A DNA stretch of 64,000 nucleotides, from contig OX381721.1 of assembly GCA_947462335.1 (NCBI GenBank), positions 32,912,303 to 32,976,302 of the forward strand. Direction: 5' to 3'. Numbering within the stretch: position 1 is the stretch's first letter; every line of letters begins with the position of its first letter. The stretch comes from Harmothoe impar. Taxonomy: Eukaryota > Annelida > Polychaeta > Phyllodocida > Polynoidae. A program made the translations under genes and the position numbers. The notes below the pieces were generated by a model, which had not been told where the DNA came from, searched no databases, and saw only the letters and a list, made by a program, of their open reading frames with translations. This document shows, one piece after another, positions 1-9,588 of the stretch.

Positions 1-306
1 GGGTGCAATCTATGAGTTGTTGCAATTTATGACTGGCTACCTAGGAAAATACAAATGTAGTGCGCAAGGAGACATAAATAAGGGTAAAAGGGGACAGATT
101 AATACTGAGACTTTATGATACTAATTTTATTTTCATAGTTTCTATAATTATATCTCTATTTTAACACATATAAAATGGAAAACGCCATCTTATAGGGTCA
201 TAGATTGCACCCGGTCATAGAATGCATCCAGTCATAGATTGCACCCGGTCATATATTGCACCCGGTCAAGGACGTTCACAATGGCCAGATCTCATGAGAC
301 ACAGCC
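1..306. mobile_element. MITE family 1, right part of a copy
   Basis: The right end of a palindromic miniature element, diverged from the two complete copies at 27360 and 28739. It ends in GAGACACAGCC and carries iterated 17-bp subterminal units of the form CACCCGGTCATAGATTG near 205-270. Inverted versions of the same unit appear in the first 40 bases, so the left end lies just outside the window. No coding capacity. Confidence 0.75.
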
Positions 307-545
307 ATGAGTGGCATACATGAGGCCCAGTCCCACTGCTGGTAAGTACCGTGGGAGTATGAGGGATGTCAGGGGGTGGGTGATAGAGAAAGTTAATCCC
401 TGAGATAAAAAAGCTGTAACAGTAAAAACGTCCTATTGTAATGAGGATAAGAGGAATAGTAAAAAGTATGACACAGTGCCATAGAAACATATAAAATGTG
501 CTCTCCACCTCAATCTATCATTCTCAGGGATGAAATGCATCATCA
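307..545 (+). repeat. Block G, copy 0
   Basis: Begins directly after the MITE end. The signature segment has a run of the type GTAAAAAGTATGACACAGTG, followed by an imperfect ACATAAAATGTG. The same segment appears near 8155, 27825 and 61650, which sets the phase of the array. Confidence 0.7.
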
Positions 546-779
546 ATTCATTCATTGGATTGTATTTTGGTTATTTTTTTCCCTCGTCATTCATTGTTGT
601 TCCTAAACATATTGGGCCTTATTGTTTCCAGAGCCAAGTGACTTTATTGCAGTATGCCATTTTTTTATTATCCCTTTCATCCAAATAGTTCTCGAATTAA
701 AATGCATTTTTGTTATGAATCATACCAAAAGTATCAAATATAGATATCGCAGTAAAGGGAAACTGGTGAAATATGAGAC

Positions 780-1060
780 TTCACCTGGCATCACCACAGT
801 TTGGTGCTTTGTGACATTCTTCTAGCTTGTATATTAGTTCTATACAGTGCACGCTAAGTGAATCACGCTCTGGCATGACAACAAAAACGCATCGTGAGTG
901 ACCTTCGAACACTATACAATCCAGAAAGCATTGGCACATGCCATGCAAATAACATAATTGAATGTTGCTGCCCAATAATAGCAAAATGGATGTTTTATAA
1001 ACATGGTCCATAATAACAGAGCAATTTGCAAATTTGCTGCTCATGCAATGTTCCAATATG
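780..1060 (+). repeat. Block H, copy 0
   Basis: Diverged copy of a segment with an AAATAAATCATGCTATTGCATGAC-like opening (here degenerate) followed by a CAATGTACA-like and a CAATTTGC-like motif. Matching copies lie near 21190, 27960, 42880 and 62280. Confidence 0.5.
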
Positions 1061-1475
1061 GCAGAAGTGGAAATATGTGTGACAAGTAGACAAAAAGGCA
1101 TTAATGAATCATGTCCTTGGTCGTCATGACGCATACATGCAGCCCTGATGAGCACCAATATAGCACTGGCAAGTTACTCGCCATAGCTGCATTGGTGCAT
1201 CATGCCGACAAATGTAATGTTTTAGCAACATCCCTGATTGAAAGGCTAGGAACACAGTTAGGTGTGATCAGGTGCTTGCCATTAACCGTGTCAGGAAGAG
1301 AAGAGGGAACTTAGCACTAGCTTCCCACTATCAGCTTGTGTTAACACCCCAAACACCTGTATCTCTGCTGATACAGGACCCGTACGCTGCAGAACTTTCT
1401 GTTGTGTTGATGAAAACTAACCCTCCACTGGGAAGATCATTTGAAGATGTGTTTTGGTGTATGACTTCTGCTATT

Positions 1476-1665
1476 TGTCTCTATATCCCTGTATTACCCA
1501 CACCCTAACCCAGGCATCGGAACCTGCAGCCGTCATGAGAACAGAACGTGACAGTGTCATACAACCTGCGGCTTTGTTACCTTACTAGGGTGTACAAGGC
1601 CACCATTGGTCAACTCATGCACGTGACCTGGGAGATAAACTGCCACATCACAGGGCACATCCACC
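1476..1665 (+). repeat. Block A, copy 1 (highly conserved)
   Basis: Contains a run of about 110 bp, including CTGCGGCTTTGTTACCTTAC and an ATTGGTC box 13 bp before GCACGTGACC, that is nearly unchanged in five copies while flanks are strongly diverged. The upstream CTCTATATCCCTGTATTACC stretch is shared by four copies. The ATTGG plus CACGTG pair looks like NF-Y and USF-type sites. A frame is open through this copy but broken in copy 2, so I treat it as non-coding. Confidence 0.8.
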
Positions 1666-2309
1666 ACTATGGGATACCTGATGTGGTATATGTACTACTA
1701 CACCAAGACTGATAACACCAGATCCGGGTTCCTAGTGGTCACAGTTTAGTTTGGAGGTAAATTAGTTTTTTGTTTTGTTTAACACTAATTTCATTCATTT
1801 GTATGATATTCGATACATTTTTACACTTGTATCTCTCGTAGCATTATGAAGCCCACATGACTTAGTGGATGACCCCAGACTCACACTGTGTGACTGTGAG
1901 GCAGACAGGGCTAGTAGAGACTGGATGACTCTACTGACCTCTCACACTACCAGAGGCCTTTTATGGTTGGGTATCAAGTCAGCAGAGACAAATATTGAAG
2001 CAGGCTAGCAGCAGGAAATGGCTGCAAGGCAGTGAACACGGTGCCACACTGGGTGAAATAGGGACGGTTACTATTCTAAACAGACTTAGCCATCTTACAG
2101 TACCAGTGAGCACCAGCTAGGCTGAAATAGGGACCATTACTATTCCAAATACCCCAAGCCATCTTACAGTACCAGCTATGTTGAAATGGGGACTTCTTTT
2201 TTTACTATTCTACACTACACCTTCCCAACATACAATACCAAAAAGACCCCTAAAAAGTAACCAAGTGAGTTCTGAGCCTAGTGAATAGTGTGTTTAGACA
2301 AATAAGTAT

Positions 2310-2545
2310 GGCGGCTTGGCTGCCCTAGATAATGTGGTGTAACTGGCACTGTGCCTTCTGTGTTTACAGATACATACTCACATCGATTGTGCCCGTCATT
2401 CGGCTGCATCTTTTCTTGCGATGGATCTATGTCATCATTTTACCTCTGGAATGATCTGACCTTTCTGGATGGTTTTCTGGCTAATAGGCATTCAATGATC
2501 CAAGATTCTTCCTAGTGCTTAATAGTAATTTGTAAGAGAAATGTT
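2310..2545 (+). repeat. Block B, copy 1
   Basis: Shares with copies near 23640 and 31225 the order GGCTGCCCTAG, GGTGTAACTGG, GTGCCTTCTGTGTTTACAG, ATTCGGCTGCATCTTTT and a terminal GAAATCTGGACCTTACA. The tail is duplicated again at about 2578-2650 only in this unit. Confidence 0.75.
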
Positions 2546-3444
2546 GGTGAAATGAAATCTGGACCTTACACGATAGTGATTGTCCCTGTCATTCTGCTGC
2601 ATCTTTGGTTGCTATGGATTTGGGGTCTTATTCTGCCACTGGGATGGTCTGTTCTTGGCCTTGCATTGGAATCGGGACCATAGGACAGGTCTGCCATATA
2701 TATGCTTAAAAATTGGCATTGGCTTTACACTGGGCTTTCTACGCACATACCTTTATACTGAAGGCCCTAATCCTATGCAAATTGTAACATTGGGATTTCT
2801 CATTTTACCATAGGAGGTTTCCACTATAGGGCTTACGCTGAGACATCTTATACTCACATTTCTCTACTTCTGATGAGACTGGGATTACCAGAGGAACCAC
2901 CTGTCATGGGATTCACACTGGGACTCCTTACTTGTGAATTTACTCCTCCAAAACAAGGCCCCAACTCTATATAAATGTTGATACTGGTGTTTCTATTTTA
3001 CCATAACACTGAGACTTCTTATTCTACTACCATTCTACATCTGTAGGTTAAGATTGCAATTCACCATCATTCCTGTTCCGTTCAGCTAAACTTTAAAAAA
3101 TGTCAGATAAAAGGCATTTCCAGACACTTCCTACTTTCTCCTGCCGAATTACCAAAAAACACCTCATAAGAAACTTAATGTTGCATTTTAGAGCCCATAA
3201 GGCCCGTAATAGGAAAATGCCAACCATGGTCAATTAGTGGTGATGGCAGTTTGGTGGTTCCATTACAGAAACTAATTAAGGAAAATATGGGAGATTAACT
3301 TGACACATAAAGAAGGTAGCTTTATGCTCTCATCTTTCTCGGTGTTTTGTGGGAAAGATAGAATTTATGGCATGTCGGGGATAAAGGAGACAAATTTGAT
3401 GTGTGTGAAATATTTGCCAGTTATTATCCGGACCACTCTCTGTC

Positions 3445-3600
3445 TGCCTGTCTCAGTGACCCACTCTTCTGTCCGTCTGTCGGTCTGTCTGTCTGTACGG
3501 CTGCCTGTTTTAGCTGTCTATCTGTCTCCGTCTGTCCATATGTATGTATGTATGCCTGTCTGTCTCTCTCTATCTGTCTTCATCTTTATCTTACTGTGTC
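3445..3600. repeat. GTCT/CTGT microsatellite
   Basis: Imperfect tetranucleotide run of GTCTGTCTGTCT type with decay at both ends. The overlapping open frames, serine/cysteine/leucine-rich in every frame, are artefacts of the repeat. Confidence 0.9.
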
Positions 3601-4599
3601 TCGGTCTGCACTCAGGTTGGGGCCGGGAAAATGACCGTAGGATGCTCAAAATCAATGGTACACTCTTTACATTGAATGTGTATCACTTTTATGGTACGGT
3701 GCACACTTTTGTTCTTTTACCAAAATATTGGTACACCTAGTGCATTCAGTGGACCATGACCCCTGCTGATAGTTTATGGGCCAATCACAGCCCAGTACAC
3801 ACAAAGACAGCATTGGTCCCTGGGGACCATATGTGTTTTACTTGGGCCAACTTGGCTTGCCCATATCAGGGTTATGGTCAGATGGGCCAGCCCAGATTCA
3901 AAGTGCCCAGCTCCAGCGGGAGGAAAATCAGAAGTCAGCATATTTTGAAATTTTACAATGTAATCATGGAAAAAGATGTTTTCCTGGGCTAGCCCATCTC
4001 GGCTCCCACCTATAGCCCTGGACAAAAAGGACCATTACCCAGATATGGACAAGCCCAGTTGGCAATGTTGACTGGGCATACACCATACTTGTGATAACTG
4101 GGCTGTGACCATTATCTGTACACCTAATTAGTGGGGTCACTGGGGTCAGGTTCTGGGAGTGAAGATATGATACTGATACAGGTAATAAAAGTTGAGACCA
4201 CCAGTCAATAAATTTCACCGCGATTTCATAGAGGGACTTTCCTACTACTGAAAATGAATTAATTTATCATTAGCAAATCGAACGAAAAAAATCGCAAAAT
4301 TTAATGGTTGCATGTGAAATTCCCATGATGTGATGCTGTATACATAGTTTAGCAATTGGTATATTAAAACTATTATTTAGTTAAACTCTAGTATCTTTTA
4401 GATTTAAGTATTTTTGAATTCATAATAATGTACCAAGATCTTAGTACAGCCCAAGATTTCTGTACAAAGGTACATCAAGATCTTGGTCTGTTCTAGTAAA
4501 GGAGTCTGTACTCAGTCTAGGGTCAGTCCTGGATATGGTACTACTCTAGTCCCCTCCCTATCCATATTGCTGTCACTCCATCCTATAGTATACCAAGCT

Positions 4600-4712
4600 T
4601 TACTAATGCATTGTGCTGATAAGCCCTTATGTATGATTATGTCTAAGACCCTCGATAACAGGAAAACCCCATCTGGTGCCAGACAAACTCTGACCAGGAT
4701 TAGCCTGCAGAC
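4600..4712 (+). repeat. Block C, copy 1
   Basis: Carries GATAACAGGA, GCCAGACAAACTCTGACCAG and GATTAGCCT in the order seen near 24600 and 33640. The later copies are closer to each other than to this one. Confidence 0.75.
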
Positions 4713-6104
4713 TTCTCCTGGACAAGGCCCTCCCCAGCTGCTCTACCCAGCTGTCACTCCTCCACCCTACACCTACCCTGTCCCTCACTTACACCGCAGG
4801 AATCTTGTCATTTTAGCAACAAAATAAATTGGACTGCTGAAACTTGTATTTTTTCTATTATGTTGATTCTATATTTTAGCATCTTATTACTATTTTTGAT
4901 AAGTGGTAGTACCACACCCATCACACCCCTTCATCGTATAACACCATCGATACGATCACCTAGGGGTAAGCAAGCCCATAACTAACAAATCATGACAAGC
5001 CAAGAACTGGAATCATTCCTACAACGGGCTACTAGCCTATGTATTTTTCCAGTATAAATAAACAATTACAAACAAACAAACAACAAGTCACACTTTAAGC
5101 ATATTTCATTCCAGTCAATGCCCCTTAAAGCTGCTTATATGTCATTATGACTTTGACAGAATATTTACATTGAATTAAGTGAACATAAAGCTGCTTAAAT
5201 AGTGACTTTAGGCAATAAAAGGTTTGCTTAAATGTCAATGTCCATGCAGTGTTACTCACCCCCCTTCTCTCCTCATACCCCTCCCCCCTGAACTTTCTCT
5301 ATTACCATCCTTCATCCCTTCCCCTTCACCCCAATCCCTGCCACACACTTGTCTTTCCACCCTGCCCCCCCCCCTATTTTGGAGGGGGGGGGGTCCAAAC
5401 CTCCGGCTCCCTACATTCCTCGACCCCCCCCTCCCCACCCCAGACACAATCAAAGTACCACTGAGGGTTCGATACTACTTTACTGTCGTCCCATCCAAAT
5501 ACAGTGACAGTCTTGGTTTAGAGATTATTTATGGCATATGGCCTGTACCTGCCCACTATTGTCAACAGTGTAAGGGAGGGATTTTCAAACTATGTAAGTA
5601 GTATAACCATTGGCCCTTATCACCAGGGCATGTAGCCTTCATATGTATTTGGGAAAAGTCTAAAAATGGCGAGTAACCTTATACCCACTGCTTCATAGGG
5701 AGGATCAATATTAGTTATAAATGTGAAGCTCTTCTGGCTGTCCCTCCTTCTCTGCATTCTTGTCTATCTACTTGAATCCTTCACCTTTGATCCCCCTCAT
5801 CTTTCATCCCTTTCCTTCCTCCCTCCCACTTGGCCCACCTCCCCTCTATACTTCTGTTAGTCTGATGTTTCACCAATCCTTTTACCTCTTCTCCCTTTCT
5901 CTATTTTCCCCTGCTCTCAAATGATTGATTACTGTGTTAATAAGGGCACTCTTTAAATGTACAGGTTTTATGGTTCCTCAGGTACTTTTCCTGGAAACTG
6001 CTAAGCACACTTTTCCAGTATTCGCTGGGCCCTTTAACCCCTGGCCACCAGTCTTGATGCCCTTAGTCTGCCAGTCAATGCTGGGAGCGTACCATATAGA
6101 CCAC

Positions 6105-6375
6105 AGACAACAGCCCCTGTCAAAGTTGATAGATCTGGCGCTTTCCGGTAGAGACCAGCTTAACTTATAAGACATTGCAGAGGGGTGGCTGCCTTAGAGT
6201 AGACTTCTCTGTTGGAGGACAGATCCCCCACCACTCCTTATATGGGTATTAATCTCCATCCTGGGTTAAGGATCTACAGGATGTCTGCCAGAGCCTGGTC
6301 GGAGGCCATGCCACCAAAGGGCATTGGTCAGCGCGATAGATTCAGGAGGGTAATTAAAGGGTTTGAATAACGAGG
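6105..6375 (+). repeat. Block D, copy 1
   Basis: Holds AGTAGACTTCTCTGTTGGAG and CACCACTCCTTATATGGG, then GGCATTGGTCAG. CCTTATATGG is an exact CArG-box sequence (SRF-type site); it is kept in copy 2 but altered in copies 3 and 4. Copies lie near 25466, 35690 and 49175. Confidence 0.75.
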
Positions 6376-6869
6376 GTGATTTCTCATCAAACAGGAGAGT
6401 CAGTGGTGTACTTGACTTTTTTGTGGTACTTGGTGGTATTTACTTTTAAATTGTTTTTATTAGTCAGAAATGTTCTCCACGCCATTTGTTTTTACATGCG
6501 TCTGTATCCTTCTCTTTCTGTCTATTTCTCACGTGTCCCCTTCCCTTTGTACCCTTGACCCCTTTCTCTCAGTGCATGTGAATATGGCTGTCGTTTTTAA
6601 TTTATTGCTTCTAAACTGATTAGGAAATTGCGAGTATAAATGCAAGCAGAGATGAAGCTATTTGTGTTTGAGCATTTCTATTCTAACTATTCTTAATGTA
6701 TTTCATACAAAACAGGAACTTATCCATAAGGATAGTGCTGTAAACTAATAATGTGAAGCTGTTGTAGGGGGCTCGGATTACTCGCGCCTTGGTGATACAC
6801 CCACAAGGGTTATCACTGGGGTAAACTTTGTACCTCTGTACCATACCGATCAAGTTATCTGATGTGACA

Positions 6870-6940
6870 GGGGATGTAGCTCAGTGGTAGAGCTGACGCT
6901 TCAGTGTGGGAGGCCCCAGGTTTGAGTCCCGGTGTCTCCG
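6870..6940 (+). tRNA. tRNA-Ala-like sequence, probably a pseudogene or SINE head
   Basis: Starts GGGGATGTAGCTCAGTGG with a perfect D-arm and A box (TAGCTCAGTGGTAGAGC), has a B box (GGTTTGAGTCC) and ends GTGTCTCCG. It resembles eukaryotic tRNA-Ala at both ends. The acceptor stem needs three G-T pairs, and the central part is one base short with no convincing anticodon stem, so I doubt it is functional. It lies just upstream of block E in unit 1, and I see no counterpart in units 2 or 3, which suggests an inserted tRNA-derived element (possibly about 6760-7010). Confidence 0.6.
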
Positions 6941-7021
6941 AGAAACATCATTTTCAGAGAATAAGAAACAATGGCAATGTTTTTGTGACCAAAGTAAGAG
7001 CCCAGTAGTACACTGAAGGCG

Positions 7022-7200
7022 ATAGATGTCAGCATCCTGAGAGATGAATGAGTGGCCAGTAGCTAATTCTGACACTGTGGCCCATAAATATAAACACCCC
7101 TATAAATGAGACCCCACACCATCAGCCGGACACAGAGATACATCACCACAAAACCAGCATCAATGTCCATATATTACACCTCCTGGGGGTGCCCAGTACA
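7022..7200 (+). promoter_or_regulatory. Block E, copy 1: TATA/initiator-like core
   Basis: Contains CCCCTATAAATGAGACCCC followed about 20-30 bp later by CATCAGCCGGACACAGAG, then ATACATCACCACAAAACCAG. The TATAAAT box, the spacing to a possible initiator and the conservation in four units make it look like an RNA polymerase II core promoter reading to the right. No gene is recognisable downstream, so transcription is inference. Confidence 0.45.
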
Positions 7201-7319
7201 ATAGGATGTGCAGAATGTGCATAAAGTCTGAAGTTTTTTACCATAATTTAATGAATTCAATCATCTTAGCAGCTTAACTAAGACTCTAAGTGGTGGCTGC
7301 GTTGGAACTAGTTGATGCA

Positions 7320-7640
7320 AATCAACTCTATGTATGAGACAAAACCACAAGAAATAACAATAAAAAGTATTACAGGGTTCGAAAAAAGACTAACCCTGTA
7401 ATACCCTAGTTTTATGCAACCGATCATGTGGGATTGATACCGGAAAAATAATGCTGAGCTACCGCCAGGCCGAGCAGTAGCGCTGGCCTAGAATTCACAG
7501 ACTGCAAAACAACAAAAACTGGTTATAAACATGATTAAACCCTTAAGAACTTGAAACCCTAGCTTTGCGCAACCCCACATATTGGAGTGGTACCAGGAAA
7601 TATAAAAAGCTGAGCTTAGGCCATTCAAAAAAAAATTGTT
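7320..7640 (+). repeat. Block I, copy 1 (internally doubled)
   Basis: Two tandem degenerate copies of a segment reading ACCCTAG, TTTTATGCAACC or TTTGCGCAACCCC, then GGTACCAGG or GATACCGG and GCTGAGC. Matches 27040-27350 in unit 2, where the doubling is also present. Confidence 0.6.
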
Positions 7641-8019
7641 TCTCATCACCCCACAGTGAGAAAAATAACGAGGGCGTTTTTTTAATCTTAATTCAATTTT
7701 TTTTACTGAGGCCTGAAATAAATAGGAAAATTGAGACTTTTCATGCACCATTTTCAAATTTATGTAGTTAAGAGTGTATTGATCCGCAAAAGTTGTTATA
7801 ATGTAAGTTATTCCTAGCGCACTACAGAACTGACAGTATACGCTTTAATTTGATACCAAATACCAATTTATTTGTCAATTTTTGACAGACTTTTCATCAA
7901 AATTCTAAAAAAATTAAATAAGAAGAGTTTCCTTCAAATGACGATTTTCATGATGCGCGCGGTGACAACCTTTTTTTTTGAGTGGCCTTATACTAGAATC
8001 AGAAGAAAGGCAGGACTAG

Positions 8020-8290
8020 TACATAAATATAGTGTCAACTCCCACTATGTGTGGGCCCTGTGGGAAGTGGTCGGGAAGAGGAAGCTAATCTCTAGAATGA
8101 AAACAAAAAAGGATCTTACACTAAAAACGTGTTACTGTACTAATGGTGATGGGAATAGTAAAAAGAATGACACAGTGTCATGGAAATACATAAAATTTGC
8201 TTTCAACTGTTTAACTCAAAATATCATTTCTGAAGAGTGGAATGTGTTGTCTATTCACTCATCTGGTTGTATTTTAGTTCTGTATGCATA
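8020..8290 (+). repeat. Block G, copy 1, cut by the gypsy insertion
   Basis: Opens unit 2 with CCCACTATGTGTGGGCC and runs through AGTAAAAAGAATGACACAGTG to the left LTR at 8291. It matches 27725-27930. The frame open across 7872-8468 runs into the LTR and is not a gene. Confidence 0.75.
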
Positions 8291-8727
8291 TGTAATAAAC
8301 GATACTTTGTTTCTCTATGATATTGGTAGGGTATCAATTAAAGAACAAAGTCGACACAGTTCGGATCAAGTGTTACAGGTTGCAAATCGGGTTTATTCAG
8401 AAAACCTAGACAAGCAGTATCTATGTGTGCGAACTCCCTATAGAGTTCGGAACGGGTCAGTAGGCTAATCAGCCGTAATGATCACGGGGTCTCCTCACCA
8501 GCGTGGCTCAGAGTAACCAACGAGTACCGTCAGATGCTGGGTATATATAGGCAGCCAGCCTGCGCGCGCACACGCAGACCGGAAACCTATAGCGACCTCT
8601 GTCCACACCCCAAGCCCGGGGCAGGTGTCGCCACCTACCGTCGGACTGAAGGGTTCGGACTGAGCTCGCAACACAGCATCCAACAGCACTCGTCATATAA
8701 CAAACCCGTATAACCCTAGCCCCTACA
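8291..8727 (-). repeat. 3' LTR of the gypsy element
   Basis: 437 bp, bounded by TG and CA, matching 20545-20981 with about two differences by eye (GGAAACC against GGAAGCC, and CCCGGGG against CCCAGGG). On the minus strand it carries a TATATATA box near 8542-8549 and an AATAAA signal at 8392-8397, as expected for an LTR that both starts and ends transcripts. Confidence 0.97.
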
Positions 8728-8740
8728 CTACCCCCTACCA
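8728..8740 (-). other. Polypurine tract of the gypsy element
   Basis: On the minus strand GGTAGGGGGTAG abuts the TG start of the 3' LTR. That is the position of a plus-strand primer in LTR retroelements. Confidence 0.7.
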
Positions 8741-9588
8741 GATAATAACCGGGAGGTAAAAAATAATTAAGGTTAAAGTCCGAAAACACTTCGGACTGGC
8801 ATTATCTTATAAATACCACCTTAGGGGTTTATTAAAGTTATACCTTACAAACAATATGACGTATACTGTTGAACACAAAAAGGTATTAATTACACACATT
8901 TTTATATATATAGACCGTAATGACAATTACGCCCCATTCCCTAGGATAGATGGAGTTAATCTATACATATAGTATACAAACACTTGAAAAAGTACAATAT
9001 CACAGTAAAAAAATTTCGTCCCTCCAGGACCCCGAGCTAATTACACTCGTAATGAATAATACTTATAAGTGATAAACAATATCACTTCTTTTAAGGTTTT
9101 AAAGACATATTAAAGTATTATTACAAAAAGACATCATACGTGGTTTTGTAGCGAAGATCCGGATCCTCTGTTGATGGTGTTGCATTCCGCCCGGCTTTCA
9201 GAACCTACTTCGTTCAGCTCTTACTCACCGGAACGAGAAAGTTCATAGCTCATGCTCGGGAGCTTTAGGTGATAAATAGAATCATCATAAAAAAAAATAG
9301 TCCTGCCTCCAGGCGATCTTCGGACTTATAACTAGGAGCACTCGGTCCTGATATCCAGAGTTTATATAAAAAAACATCGCGTATCTGATCCATGTTGGTA
9401 TAGTGCTCCAGTCCCGAGTTCAGCTTCCCCTCCGGATCTCCTTGTCCTCCTCCGTCAGTACCACCTGGCAGACTGGATCCTTGCGTAGCCAGCCTGCCGC
9501 GTTCCTCTGTCCGGACACTCCTAAACCCTTTCTAAGGGTGTTTTGCTTGTAGGGGTGGTATACTTAGAATACCCCCCCCCCCCTTCTC
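8741..9588 (-). other. Non-coding 3' part of the gypsy element
   Basis: About 850 bp between the ORF3 stop and the polypurine tract, AT-rich and with no supported gene. A G-run (minus strand) near 9569-9583 directly follows the ORF3 stop codon. Confidence 0.6.

Larger units (their letters stand above)
307..8019 (+). repeat. Tandem-array unit 1 (blocks G0-H0-A1-B1-C1-D1-E1-I1)
   Basis: The only unit without a large insertion, about 7.7 kb. Landmark blocks listed separately recur in the same order and orientation in later units. Between blocks (546-779, 1061-1475, 1666-2309, 2651-3444, 3601-4599, 4713-6104, 6376-6869, 7641-8019) I see no gene, only AT-rich sequence, pyrimidine-rich tracts (5260-5450, 5740-5910) and short CAAA repeats near 5070. 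At 2578-2650 the tail of block B is repeated a second time. Small open frames here are not shared by sister units, so I do not call them genes. Confidence 0.75.

Noticed and set aside
1545..1717. Short conserved-looking frame through block A (YNLRLCYLTRVYKATIGQ)
   Set aside because: Open in copies 1, 3 and 5 but stopped in copy 2 and frame-shifted at its start in copy 4. Conservation is at DNA level and covers synonymous positions too.
5224..5601. Proline/leucine-rich frames
   Set aside because: Produced by a pyrimidine-rich tract; not shared by sister units and no domain.
7872..8468. 198-codon frame
   Set aside because: Crosses from block G into the gypsy LTR, so it arose with the insertion.
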